From contig OY754471.1 in assembly GCA_963575645.1 (NCBI GenBank), positions 36,774,401-36,838,400 of the forward strand: a stretch of DNA of 64,000 bases. The letters are read 5' to 3'. The notes under the pieces are model-generated. The model was not told where the DNA came from and searched no databases. It saw nothing but the letters and a program-made list of their open reading frames with translations. The stretch is from Xanthostigma xanthostigma (taxonomy: Eukaryota; Arthropoda; Insecta; Raphidioptera; Raphidiidae). The translations under genes and the position numbers were made by a program. This document shows, in pieces, positions 30,074 to 41,300 of the stretch (the first letter of the stretch is position 1; the number at the start of each line of letters is the position of its first letter).

Positions 30074-31687
30074 TACTATTTTTCTTCATACCTGTGTCGT
30101 AAGCACGCTTATTAAATTAATTAATTAAGTACATAAAAACACAGATGAATTCCAAGCAAGAAGCTTTGATGTTATACGTAAAAACAAGAATGACAGCTGT
30201 TTGCGGCTATTAGCTAAAATGTAATAGGGTTGCTATGGAAACGACATCTAAACAACAGTTGATTGGTTGTTTTTGCTTTACTATCGCCCGAACGTACGAA
30301 CTTTGGAGTCAAGGAGTAAATGTTAGACTTGCCTTACAATTGATGCCGAAAGTATGCATTTTCGATCGAGGTTTGAAGAAAAGTGTATTGTTGACGAGTT
30401 ATGACAATGCTAAACGAGTATCTTTGATACACATCACATTTTTTGTCCCACGAGTAATATTTATGGCCTAAAATTTAGTTATTATTTGCTTTACGCAATA
30501 TTCATATTATTTTCCACGGTTTAAATGTATATTTTGCGTATTTATACCAGCATGTTAAAAATGGCATTATATTTTGGGGTTGTGGCCTATCGGGACTTCG
30601 TAGTTTTCCTACTTTAAAAGAAGTCAATTCGTATTATTTACGGTCTCGGCTAACGTAACAGAAGCAAGGAATGAGAAGTTGGCATATTGATTAAATTCCG
30701 ACGCCATTAGTTGGATTAGAAAAACACATCAGTTAATTTCCATTTTAGAGAGTAAATGTGAGTTCAAGACGCGGCTTTTGTGCGAAATGTCGACTATATT
30801 ATTTAAATATGGCCGAGTGTCGGATGTAGACTTGTTCTGCATCGAAGCATTGGACATCGCAGGAGGATAGTATATTAGTTCTCGGTTGCACGAAAACGGA
30901 AATGTGATTTAGATATATGTCCCGGGAGGTTAAAACTCGTGTCGGGTTATATTCAGTATCCTTAAGTAATTATATATCTAGTGTATAATGTCATAGCAAT
31001 GGAGGAATACAATACCTATGTACTGTGAATCACGTAATTTTCTAATATGTGTATAATAGGCTACTACATCGTTTTTTGAAAATTGTATTAAATTAATTCT
31101 AAAGTGATAAGGAAGCACTACAATTTTTATAATAATATTTTATTACCGAATAGTGCCATAAAACGACTTTTAATTTATCATTATAAATTTTCGCACAAAA
31201 ACTACTCGTGACGCCACTGTTATCGTAAATAATAACGATAGTGCACAATAACACTTTACAATTAAAAATAATGTCCGAAACGATCGTTGGGAAAGAAAAT
31301 ATTTTGTAGAATTTTCACGTGTTTTTTGTTATTTATTTTGTTCTGCGTTAAGCGTGCCGCCGTAGGAAAAAGTATTGTGTATTTTTACCGATTTGCGTAT
31401 CCCAAAAGTTGGCAACACTGGGCAGGGACGAAAAATAAATATTTTATATAAAATAATGTAATTTTGACACTGACAGGTGAAAAATCGTAAATTATTAAAT
31501 CTACGTAAAGACAAACGATCGTTAAATTGCAATTTTAGATATGCTAGAAAAGTATATGCACCTGTGCAGTGCAAGTTTTATTTATTTTATTTTAAAAAAA
31601 TCAGAAACCAATAAATTACTCTGTAAATACAGACGATCAGATCAAAAAATTTGTGTGAGCTGAAAACTTGTGCATATAGGCTATTGA
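30074..31687. other. Unassigned DNA
   Basis: No gene could be supported over 1.6 kb. An open frame at 30235-30471 has no family resemblance. 'AAGTTGGCAACACTGGGCAG' near 31400 looks like a hAT end, but no partner was found. Confidence 0.35.
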
Positions 31688-32055
31688 TTATGTCCTAAAA
31701 ACAGGGCAATAAGGAACTAAGACGTTCACGAGTTTTTATTGCAGGAATCGATCAGTGGGTTATTTAAGAAGAATAATTCGCGGAGTGCTATTAAATTAGA
31801 GGGTGGAAATTGAAGATAGGGGTCAAAATGCACCCTTTTCAGTTTTTTCAATATATCTCGCAAACGAAGCAACATTTTGATATACTTTATATGAATCTTT
31901 TTTAAAGGAAATTGTTTCAACATTTTTGGAATAAAAAATGTTTTAAAATTTTTTAAATAAATTATTTCGAGAGGAAATTCCATTCTCTAAAAAAATTTCA
32001 TATAAAGCATATCGAAACTTTGCTTCCTTTGCGAGATATATCGAAAAAACTTATA
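31688..32055 (+). repeat. Dispersed repeat with internal palindrome
   Basis: 31688-31885 is the reverse complement of 13329-13552. It also contains an inverted pair of about 60 bp: 'AATATATCTCGCAAACGAAG' (31849) against 'TTCCTTTGCGAGATATAT' (32022), with 'CATATAAAGCATATCGAAA' beside it. So this copy retains both arms of an element of which 13.3 kb has one. Confidence 0.55.
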
Positions 32056-32696
32056 CTGTATAAGAGGGATAAAAATCGAAAAAAGAAAGCTATGTTCGAG
32101 TGGCCATATTTCGGTCCATTTTTAACCTAAAACATTTTTCGACGCAGAATTTTAAAGAAAATTTTGTCTACTTTTTTTCTACAACGCAATACCTATCCTC
32201 ATCTCTGACCCAAAAAAAGTTATACGCAAAAAAGAAAAAAATATTTTCTTGTTTCATTTTTGGCATTAAAAAAAATGTTAACAATCATAACCGGAAGTGA
32301 CATCATATTTTATCATGCGGGCAAAATTTGATAATTCTAAAGGAGGCTCCCTTTAGATCTGTGATAATACTACTTACTCACGCAAAGTCGTTTATGTATC
32401 TTGTCCATACCCCTGGCTCTCGGCCTATCAGAATCGTTTCAAAACGCAAAAAATATCCAGGGAAAAAATTGTTTTACGACTGAATTTTCATCACCCGCCC
32501 TTGTCGCACCCACTGTATTCGGACAGTTATATGAAGATTAAATATTTCAAACATTTAATTAGTATCTTTTCATAATATAATTATTATTTAATTTTTTTAT
32601 TTGAATTAACTTTTACTTTATATAAAAGAAGCTAACTTTCGAATAATTAGTTTTTCCAAGTTTTATCTGGAGCCAGTTTTATTTAATTTTAATTTT
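32056..32696. other. Unassigned AT-rich DNA
   Basis: No gene, repeat pair or terminus was recognised. Confidence 0.35.
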
Positions 32697-33273
32697 GACG
32701 TGATAACGTCTTATAAATTGATGAATCACCAATCTTATAAATTGATAAAACACCGGCTGCATGCACGAAAAAGTGTAACGTTCCTAACGTTCGTAACGTT
32801 CCGCCTGACCCTGTGCGTGCTTTTCTCGAAAACGGCCCTAACGATTTGGATGAAATTTACTGAAAAGGGATTTTGGGGGGCAAAAAATCGTTTTAGCTAG
32901 GTCTCATCTCTCGAAAAAATCGTTTTCATACAAATTTTATCATTATAAAAATCATTTTTTTGACGTATGAAAATACTTAAATATTGTAAGTAGGTTTTGG
33001 AATTTTATATAAACAGTGAAACAATTGTTTTCAAAATATTATGACAGCTAATCTTTGAGACTGAAAATAAATACGAAAGAAAGAAAGTTAAAAAAAACAA
33101 TTATATTATAGGTGGTGAGTACTTAATTTAAATAAATAAAATTAACCTAAATTTGAAGCGAAAGATGCAAGATCATAGATTCGAATTATTATACTTATTA
33201 TATAAATTTAGGTTACGGAATACGTTATCACGTAAAACTATCGTCCGTAAACCGACTTTACAGACAACCAATT
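32697..33273 (+). mobile_element. Family E repeat, copy 4
   Basis: It starts with GACGTGATAACGTCTTATAA and ends with 'GTAAACCGACTTTACAGAC', as does 10184-11080, and includes 'AACCTAAATTTGAAGCGAAA'. The 'GTAACG' block is shortened and the middle (32820-33120) is unrelated to the long copy. Confidence 0.65.
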
Positions 33274-33864
33274 TTTTATGTGCATTTCCGGCGAGTATCT
33301 CATTTATCATCGTGTTAAAAATCACATTTTTAATAATTGGTTGGAAACTAAAGGTGCAATATTTAAAAAAAATTAGTTGTCTGTCTGAATAATCCATAAA
33401 TACAAAATTAACATTTCAGAACTTGCTCTATTCATCGAATAACCCTAAACGAGACTATTCTCATCTTGACTGAAAAAGTTCCATTTAAAAATGGGGAATT
33501 ATAAAACGGTCGAATAAAAAAAAACTTGGTGACTGATGATGAGATACTGTTTTAATAACTTGAGCGGTATGAAATAGAGTAAGCGAAAAAATAACAAAAC
33601 TAGCGACAAATATTCGTTAATAATAAAATCCAGAACGGGCTTACAAACATTGGGTTGTAAATAATCCATTTGAGATATTAAAATAATAGTTGGGTGACTA
33701 AATTACTAAGTGAGCGACTAGAATGCCTTCGGTAATTTTGAAGCAGATATCAATTCTTTTGTTTTTACTTTTTATTTTTTTTTCACTTTGAGACTACAAC
33801 TTAAAACTCACATTTTCATGAAGATTGAAAACCACCGCTTTTTTTGATAAAGGCCGGGTACGCG
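33274..33864. other. Unassigned AT-rich DNA
   Basis: Nothing recognised. Confidence 0.35.
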
Positions 33865-33990
33865 AATTGTCTCGCAGTGAAACGCGATGGGGCAAAGGTG
33901 GAGTTTTTTAAAAAAATAATTCCGGGGTGAACGATAAACGGGTATGCGAATTGTAATTCCGGGGTGAACGATAACGGGGTATGCGAATTA
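33865..33990 (-). repeat. Single-copy relative of the 120-bp satellite
   Basis: The reverse complement carries the satellite words in satellite order: 'ATTCGCATACCC', 'TTATCGTTCACCCCGGAATT', 'TTTTTTAAAAAACTCCAC' and 'CACTGCGAGACAATTCGC'. About one 120-bp unit is present, diverged from the 49.1-49.9 kb array. It is followed directly by a hairpin. Confidence 0.75.
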
Positions 33991-33991
33991 A

Positions 33992-34106
33992 ATAGTTAAT
34001 TGTTTGAATAGAACTGCGTTTTCTAAAAAATGTATATTATTTAATTGACAGTCAATTAAATATATATTTTTTAGAAAACGCAGTTCTATTCAGACAATTA
34101 ACTATT
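33992..34106. repeat. Near-perfect snap-back palindrome, 57-bp arms
   Basis: The arms contain 'GAATAGAACTGCGTTTTCTA' and 'TAGAAAACGCAGTTCTATTC' and meet at the centre 'TTAATTGACAGTCAATTAA' with practically no loop. It joins the satellite relative directly on the left. Confidence 0.8.
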
Positions 34107-34867
34107 AAAAAAATGCCGCTCAGAATAAATAAATCATTTGCCAAATTGTGAAAAAATGCAGGACGTAACGTTGACACTCAAACAAAATAATATTAGGTCG
34201 CTCAAATATTATGAAGCTTCCCATTTTGTATTTTAAGTAACTCAAATGGATGTTTGTAAGTTGCTGTTCTGTTGATTTTTCGTCACGCGCAGTCAGTCGC
34301 TCACTTAGTAATACAGTAACCCAAATTGATTATTTTTGTAATTTACAGTCATTCGTTTAAATACTACCCTTTAAAAAATAATTGAATGTTCAATAGCAGT
34401 TTAAAAAAAATATTAGACAGTTGTGAAAAATAAATAGCAATGAAAGTCTGCAAATGAAATATAACAACTATTATACAGTTCGCTTGTTATTAGTAGAATG
34501 AAAAATTAATTCATTTACATTTAAATAAAATGTTAAGACTGTAGTTAAGGCAGCACTTTATACTCGCTGTTCTCTCGTGAACAATGCAGAATAATGCAGG
34601 ACCAAGTTTTATTATACGAATTTCTTAAGTGTGTACTTTGCATGTAAGATTTCCCCTTTCTCGTTTTTATGTAAAACCAGAAATAATATGCACTTTTCCA
34701 TGCAAAATGAAGCTACATTCGAAAGTTCATTTGCACAAAACCTTTCGTATATACCACCACCAAACCAAAATATACATTAACGTGGACAAAAGGCCAAGCC
34801 GCCTATGTCGATTTTTTCTACCTTGAGATATTTTCGAAATTAATCTTAGACTTTAGAGTAATGTGAG
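34107..34867. other. Unassigned AT-rich DNA
   Basis: No gene, repeat pair or terminus was recognised. Confidence 0.35.
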
Positions 34868-35397
34868 TAGTGATGTGTTCGCATGACTCTTTATTAGGAG
34901 CTAGCTCCGTGCGCTCCGCTCACTAAAAAGAGTCGCTCAGAGTGCAGACTGCAGAGGTGTGAACTGTCATCATGCATGCTCAGGAGTCACTTAGCATTGT
35001 ACAGCATAATACACACTCAGTTCTGAGCTCATTTTAATATGATTCTGATCTTATATTATTCGCATTTCGAATAAACTATAAAGTATAATAAAAGCTTAAC
35101 AGTAATAATGTTTATTGTTACAATATTATATCTTTGTCAACGACGTCAATGAGAATGGTTTAAGTCACTGTAAGCTTAGTACTATTACACTTACAGTGTG
35201 TCATTCAACATTAAATGATAACTCCGTACGTGCAAAATTCACTAGTGGCCTGTGCTGTGTGCGCTCTGTAAATGTGCGAATACAACAGTACAGAATAGCT
35301 CAGCACAGAGCAATGACACTCCGAGTGAGTCATTCACAAAAAAAGAGCGACTCGCTCCGCTCCGTGAAAGGAGTCGTTCATTATGAACACATCACTA
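34868..35397 (+). mobile_element. hAT-like non-autonomous element, copy 2
   Basis: The ends are TAGTGATGTGTTCGCATGA and, inverted, TAGTGATGTGTTCATAATGA. Inside lie 'GCGCTCCGCTCACTAAAAAG' and 'GACTCGCTCCGCTCCG', purine/pyrimidine-rich subterminal blocks. The whole element is the inverted copy of 27482-28076. The flanks AATGTGAG/TTCGTGAA share only a few positions, so the duplication is decayed or absent. Confidence 0.65.
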
Positions 35398-35526
35398 TTC
35401 GTGAAGCGATAAATAGATTGAAAATAATAGTTTGGTTGGCAGAGCCATCTTTCATTTGGTAGGCAAAGTAGTCAAGCAGTTTCACTTCTACTACGTGGTG
35501 CTAACCACTTACTAGACTTTTTATAT

Positions 35527-36293
35527 GGTTCCGTACCTCAAAAGAAAACAACCCTTAAAAGATCACTTTGTTGTCCGTCTGTCTGTCTGTCAAGACTCTT
35601 GGGAATCAAAACCTATAGGGTACTTCCCAGTGGCGGATCCAGGATTACGGCAAGGGGGGGTCTTGAAAATTTTTTACTCCTTTTGCGGAGAATTCATGAA
35701 AAACATGAAAAGCTTTTTTTTTTATTGCGCAGTAAGATTTTAATTTGGGATTTTTGATTCTCTGGAAGGGGGGGGGGTTTGAACCCGACCCCCCCCCCGT
35801 GGATCCGCCACTGGTACTTCCCGTTGACCGAGACTCACGAAATTTGGCAAAAAGCAATGTCTTATAGCGCAAATACAGAGAAAAATCCGAAAACCGTAAA
35901 TTTGTAGGCACATCACAAAAAAATGTTTTTAAACCGCAACAATATGCTACGCACGTACACAGTAACAGTTCTAATACAAAACAAACGTCCGCTACCAATG
36001 TGTTTATATACAGCACAATATGAGAACTCTCGCATACAACGCGGTACGACAACTAGGCTATCAGATATACCCAAGAGGTACAATATAGTTCAGTAGTTCA
36101 TCTGAACTCATGGCAATAACAAGCTTAGTTGGCAAACTGACCGCGACGTTTGTCGATGTATGGTGGCAACAGTTGTCCAACGGCAAAGCGGGAAAAATCT
36201 TCGAGACTCGACTCCCCTGATGGACGAACTATTTACATACCTACAAGTTTGTACGGAACCCTCAGTGCGCTAGTCCGACTCGCACTTGGCCGG
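35527..36293 (+). mobile_element. Lepidopteran interspersed repeat with hAT insertion
   Basis: It begins GGTTCCGTACCTCAAAAG and ends 'GTACGGAACCCTCAGTGCG' followed by 'CTAGTCCGACTCGCACTTGG' and CCGG. This 3' text is familiar from lepidopteran genomic repeats. The unit also includes a 'GTCTGTCTGTCTGTC' run. It is interrupted by a 184-bp hAT miniature element at 35630-35813 with its duplication. No protein. Confidence 0.7.
35630..35813. mobile_element. hAT miniature element with perfect 8-bp duplication
   Basis: The ends are CAGTGGCGGATCCAGG and, inverted, CAGTGGCGGATCCACGG. GTACTTCC flanks both sides (35622-35629 and 35814-35821). The interior has a G-run near the left end and long G and C runs near the right end. 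The perfect duplication and intact host sequence on both sides make this a clear, rather young insertion. Confidence 0.9.
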
Positions 36294-36572
36294 TTTCTTT
36301 ACAAGCTTTACAATAATTTCACTTGCTAGTTAGTTCATTTTGAAAACAAATCTTGTACGTAAGTACATTTCTTTTTGACTACAATACAATATGAGCAAAT
36401 TGTTACTTACACACTTGCGGCTCGAGATGTGCAACGTCTTACCTGGAAAAAAGAGAAGAAACTATTATTATTACTTTACAGGTTATAGTTATCAATGAAA
36501 AAATCTATTTATGAGAGCAAACAAACAGTGCGCCCCACGTTTTCCGTTTTAAATCCTGCAAGTTAAAAAAAA
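36294..36572. other. Unassigned DNA
   Basis: No feature was recognised. Confidence 0.3.
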
Positions 36573-37065
36573 TATTTTATGCAACTCATGCGCGTTATTC
36601 ATTTTTTATCATGCCTAAAAACCGAACCCTAAATAGCCATTTACCGACTGGTGACAATTACTTGTCATAACTCAATGAAGATTCCTACTAGCTCGGCCAT
36701 TGTGGAGTAATGAAAATAAACGTAACTATTTTCTGAGTCGTAACGAAATAGTAGGTAACAACAACTCCGTTGTTAGCCATTGAGACTAAAATTGAGAGGT
36801 CGAATGTTTTCGACATGGAGTTTATTCATAACCGGCTAACCTCAAACCAAAACATTGAATCGTGCTGTTTGGTGCTGTTAGTATTGACAGTTTTTTTTTA
36901 TAAAGAAATAAATAGATATTTACAACATCTCATTATAATTAAAACATGAATACCGCGCAATTGTTGAATAAAATTATGGGCGCAACTTGTAGGCTAAGTC
37001 ATGACCTGTCAGCGCGATGACACGCCATGAATGACTTAGACTACTAGTTACGCCAATAACTATTA
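36573..37065 (+). mobile_element. Two-part inverted-terminus element, copy 1 (inverted copy at 59153)
   Basis: Outer unit 36573-36970: the inverted ends 'TGCAACTCATGCGCGTTATT' and 'CGCGCAATTGTTGAATAAAA' face each other. It is joined to a smaller palindrome (36975-37055) whose arms carry 'GCGCAACTTGTAGGC' / 'TAGTTACGCC'. The combined unit is present as reverse complement at 59153-59642, so both parts moved or were duplicated together. No coding content. Confidence 0.55.
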
Positions 37066-37945
37066 TACTATTTTGTTCGGTTGAAAACGTGGTATATTAA
37101 AAAAATATTTATTTTATTTTAACACTAATTTTGAAAAGCAGTATGTGTGTGTGTGTGTGTGACCCTGGTCAAGTAAGGCATGGAACCCTGTCGCAAACTA
37201 TTATCTTCATTTTTTTTATAGATAAAATCGCAAATAAATTAACAAATATTATAACAAATTATTCGATAATTTAAGGGAGCTTTGTACTTTTTCTTTCATA
37301 ATATTTTTCGTTCACATGGTGCACGTAGCCAGTATATATAAACGTTATTTACTGTAGATTTCACGTAGTTTATGGTTGGATAGAAAAAGGACATTAAAAA
37401 ACATTTTTATGTGTTTGACATCATAGCTGGCCTTCAGATCCACGTATAAAGATAATGCGCCATTTTTTATCCGGGATAATATGGCGGAAATTGTAAAAGG
37501 TCGTACGTGCGGCCGCCTCCTGCAGTTCAGAGTCCGTTGGCAATGAATTGTAAGAGGTTTTATATTTTGTGGAAATAGTGAATTGAAATTATTATTATTA
37601 CTGCTCTCATTTTTGGTTTGTTAAATCTTTCCTATATTATTATCTCTACCTTACATTATATATAACGTGAATAGGTACTTGGGCTATGTTATTATAACGT
37701 CCATTAAATTCACTCATTTGCTCTCCTCTTCGCAGAAAACCTACTGTTTAACGTAAAAGCTTTACGAATTGAAAAATATTTCAACGTTATGAATCGTGTT
37801 TTTGTTTCATAATTAAATAAATATTAGGTACAGCTATTTAAAAGTAAAACAATGATTTACAGTAATATGAATTCACAACAGCCATTTTGCCTTAACGTTT
37901 CAATACCACATAAAAAAAACTCGGGTCGCCGTTCCAGAACCTTAC
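37066..37945. other. Unassigned DNA with (TG)n run at 37143-37162
   Basis: A short (TG)n microsatellite is visible. At 37480-37560 the sequence is locally GC-richer ('GTACGTGCGGCCGCCTCC'). No gene was supported. Confidence 0.35.
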
Positions 37946-38214
37946 TAGGGTTTCTCGAAGTTTTTTATTTCTCGAGGCACGGGAATTCATGAGAAATTTT
38001 GAAATTTTTAATAAAACACGATGTTATTTTCAAATTTTTGCTTTATTACAAATGGTAAATTTTTAGTTACCATAAATTGCACGTTTTAATTAACAAATCA
38101 ACAACAAACAATAAATTAAACAATCTATACTCGGCAGGTCTGCATAAAAAGTAAAGAGTACGGTAGTTCTTAACTTTTTTATAGATAGATATTTATTTGG
38201 CCAGTTGAGACATA

Positions 38215-39098
38215 GGTAGGGGAGAGAGGGGGAATGGCGCTCACCTCTGTAACTCTGTCAAAAAGAAACGTAGCGACACGTCACGTCGCGTGAAGCGCGA
38301 GGGGAGGGGGCCTCTAATAGACTGCGTTGCAAACGGACAGTCAGCTCGCGTCATGTGGCCGTGAAGAGCGTTTCTTCGTTTGCGGCCGCACTGATCTAAT
38401 TTTTAATTAGGTGTTTTTTGTCGGTAAGTCCAAAACTTTAATGCTTATTTAATTACTAATTTTACTTTTCTGCCAATAAACTATTCTATTTTGTGATATT
38501 GCAGTCAATTTTCAACAATCGTGTATGATTTTTTTGAAATTTCAAATTAATTACAAAACGACCGGTTGGGGTTATACCGCTCATCTGAGCGCCATTACCC
38601 CTTAGTGACTTATTTTTTTATTGTTGTATATAGATATGCTAAGAAATCGTCAAAGGACCACCGCTAAAGCGGCTTGGACCGAAGAAGCCCGTTTTCCACC
38701 CAACAGCAAGAAACTGAAATTGCTGAACAAGTTAAGTTGCTGGGCTCGCTATATTATGGACTCAATGTTGCAGATTTGCGTAAACTTGTTTATAAATTTG
38801 CTGAGCGCAACAATATCAAAAACAATTTTGATCAAAGCAGCAAAACAGCCAGATTGGATTGGGTACACTTCTTTATGAGACCCTGAGCGGCATTACCCAA
38901 AGTCAGGGGCAATGCCGCTCAAACATGTTTTTTTAATAATGTTTTCCTAGTAGGTGAAAGATATATGCTTTTGTTGTTAAATTGTTGATTACTCGATAAT
39001 TAAAGACTTTGTTACTCTCGTTAATTTTGATTCATAATAAATAATTTAAAAAATACACCATGTTTTCCTTAAGTGAACGCCATTCCCCCGTCCTACCC
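38215..39098 (+). mobile_element. pogo-like element with TA duplication
   Basis: The ends are GGTAGGGGAGAGAGGGGGAA then TGGCGCTCAC, and inverted GGGTAGGACGGGGGAATGGC then GTTCAC. TA flanks both (38213-38214 and 39099-39100). 'GCGCCATTACCCC' and 'GGCATTACCC' words recur inside, apparently subterminal repeats. It encloses a transposase N-terminal remnant at 38636-38886. The TA site and protein type agree on a pogo/Tigger-like origin. Confidence 0.8.
38636..38886 (+). pseudogene. pogo/Tigger-type transposase N-terminal fragment, frame-broken
   Basis: Frame 1 begins 'MLRNRQRTTAKAAWTEEA' (38636), like the start of CENP-B-type proteins (Y/R-x-R..T-x-x-x-W-T-E-E). It then runs into unrelated residues. 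In the next frame 'FSTQQQETEIAEQVKLLGSL', 'YYGLNVADLRKLVYKFAERN' and 'NFDQSSKTARLDWVHFFMRP' follow. This is the helix-turn-helix DNA-binding segment (L-T-x-x-D-L-R-x-L-A-Y-x-x-A-x-x-N, then F....K-A-G/R-x-D-W-x-x-x-F-M-x-R) seen in pogo-like transposases. A stop follows after RP, so the DDE catalytic domain is absent. A deletion or frameshift between the two parts makes it non-functional. Confidence 0.7.
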
Positions 39099-39428
39099 TA
39101 CATCTATTTGACACGTCAACGAAATACAAGATAAAATTATAAAGCTATCAGCAACATAAAAATTCATTAATACTATAAAAGACCCGTTCTACTAAAAAAA
39201 TGTTTAATATTTTTCTTAAAAAGTGAAAAGGTATTGTTTTTTTTAATTAAATAAAAAAATAATTAGTAAAATTAAATCAACAAAATAGGTACTCTAGATT
39301 CGTCACGTGATATATGCATGTTGTTTTTAGTTGCCTAGCAGCGTACGAGATTGATTTCTCGGGGCGTTGAGTTTTTTTCCCGTCTCGACTAAAGACAAGT
39401 TCTCGAGAATTCTCGAGCAGAAACCCTA

Positions 39429-40671
39429 TCGAGACAATATAATGTATTTGCTAACACAGACATTATAGTGAAGTTTGTTTTTGAGCAAAATAAATAATTT
39501 GATCCCTTAGTAGTTGCAATATTCTAATCAATCGAACGTCACCAAATTTGTAGATTTGGTTTTTATTATAAGACTCTACAAGTGAGACCCTTAGGGTTCA
39601 TGCGACCAACTTCTCAGAATATCTAAATATATACCTAAAAGGAAACCGTGACTGATTGATCTATCAACGCACAGTTCAAACCACTGGACGAATTGGGCTG
39701 AAATTTGGCACACAGATAGTTATTATGACGTACGCTTCAAGCGTGCATAAAGAAATTTTACTTCAAAAAAATTATAGAAGTTATATTTAATAAAAAACGT
39801 GGTTTTGGGCACAAGCGCATTGAAAATCCCCTCCACCGCGACTACTAATAACGAGTGTGCTAGCAATATAACGAATTCGCTATTATAACGAAAAAAAGCT
39901 GAGAATACGTTCCCTGAACTGTTACGCTGAATTTTTAAAATTTTATAAAATCACGATTTTTCTTCTATACTATTCATAATATGACTTATAAAAGATATTT
40001 ACAATGCAAGACGGGAATATATCGAACGAAACAACAAATCGGGTCATTGAATAATCTTCCAAGGCAAAAAATAAAACCCGCGAGTTGAAAAGTTCACATT
40101 TATCATTGACAAATGTACAAATGCTCATACATATATTGTGTACAAGTTACATATAAGAACATACAGAAAAGAAAAATAACCTTCAATATCCTCTACATAT
40201 TACAACGTCGTGATCGTTTTCATTTCAAACGATGTCTGTCTTTGGTGAAAAAAGTAATACCGAAACGTCAATCTGATCAACAACGGCCGTCAATCACATA
40301 ACTGTACACTATATATAAATTTGCACTGACACCGCGAACTATACTAGTGCCGTTGCGCGACACAAAGTGCGCTGTGTGGGAGTCCCCGCGTTTGACGACT
40401 TGATTGTAGTTAAATCAATGTCAGATATCCACCACACATTTTTGCCGTATAAAAATATGATTTAGGTGAATTTCAAACATAAACTCGTGCCCAGTTCCAA
40501 GGTTATAATCACAATATTAATCGACAAAGTCAGACGAGGTGTTCTGCGGAAGTCCCCGCGTTAGATGACTTGATTATAGGTAAATCATTAATTTTTGACC
40601 TGTTAAAATTGGATTCTGTATAATCAATAATTATTAATGATATAAACAGAAACGGTTATCTAGGTTATTAA
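39429..40671. other. Unassigned DNA with repeat fragments
   Basis: 39640-39800 matches Helitron-like text also at 41330-41420 ('TCTATCAACGCAC'). 'ATAACGAATTCGCTATTATA' at 39868 resembles pogo-like subterminal words. 40375-40425 and 40545-40595 are a direct repeat with 'AGTCCCCGCGTT' and 'GACTTGATT'. An open frame at 40113-40301 is not convincing. Confidence 0.4.
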
Positions 40672-40870
40672 TCTATATCTTTATATATAAAAATTACATG
40701 TCACATGTTTGTCCGCGATGAACTTCTAAACTACTGAACCGATTTTAAATTTGATTTGCACACCGTGTGCAATTCGACCCAACTTGAAAGATAGGATAGC
40801 TTACATTTCAATTTATAGTCGCAATATTATTTTATTGCAAATTATTTGTCTATTCCTTGACAGTCATAAT

Positions 40871-41012
40871 ACAACCATATAAGATGGCGATACCTGTTGA
40901 CTGGATTGAGTGAATATTCAATTGATGGCGCAACGAACTTAACAACCATATAAGATGGCGATACCTGTTGACTGGATTGAGTGAATATTCAATAGATGGC
41001 GCAACGAACTTA
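40871..41012 (+). repeat. 71-bp tandem duplication
   Basis: Two nearly identical units, each with 'AGATGGCGATACCTGTTGAC' and 'GGCGCAACGAACTT'. They differ at one position (AATTGATGG / AATAGATGG). Confidence 0.85.
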
Positions 41013-41079
41013 ACAACCATATATCTAGATCGAGGATGTAAAAAAACTGAATAACATTTAAAACAAATGCTTTTTTTTT

Positions 41080-41261
41080 CGAGCACGACGCCGCAGCCGG
41101 AGTGAACCCTCGAAATAGAGCAAGTGTTTTAAAGACCAGTTATCCACGAACACTTTACGCTATTCTTTTTCGAGCACGACGGCGCAGCCGGAGTGCTCGA
41201 AATAGAGCAAGTGTTTTAAAGACCAGTTATCCACGAATACTTTACGCTATTGTTTTATTAT
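41080..41261 (+). repeat. 91-bp tandem duplication
   Basis: The units begin CGAGCACGAC, share 'ATAGAGCAAGTGTTTTAAAG' and 'CAGTTATCCACGAA', and are close to identical. The open frame across both (41102-41311) therefore repeats itself and is not taken as a gene. Confidence 0.8.
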
Positions 41262-41300
41262 TTCACTTTATACGTAGCGAAGCACGTACAGGGCCGCTAG

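Larger units (their letters stand above)
37946..39428. mobile_element. Inverted-terminus element hosting a pogo-like element
   Basis: The left end is TAGGGTTTCTCGAAG and the inverted right end is TAGGGTTTCTGCTCGAG. Inside each lie 'TTCTCGAGGC' / 'ATTCTCGAGC' words. TAGGG-type ends suggest hAT, but the 8-bp flanks do not match. Most of its length is the nested element 38215-39098; without that it would be about 600 bp. Confidence 0.5.
40672..41300 (+). mobile_element. Non-autonomous Helitron with two internal tandem duplications
   Basis: It starts TCTATATCTTTATATATAAA after an A. It ends 'GCGAAGCACGTACAGGGCCG' then CTAG and a flanking T. Inside are a 71-bp duplication (ACAACCATAT at 40871, 40942 and a third start at 41013) and a 91-bp duplication (CGAGCACGAC at 41080 and 41171). 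The terminal structure is Helitron-like; no protein. Confidence 0.75.

Noticed and set aside
35645-36052. 135-codon frame on the minus strand
   Set aside because: It crosses a hAT insertion and the repeat around it; the glycine/serine-rich part is the G/C homopolymer tract.
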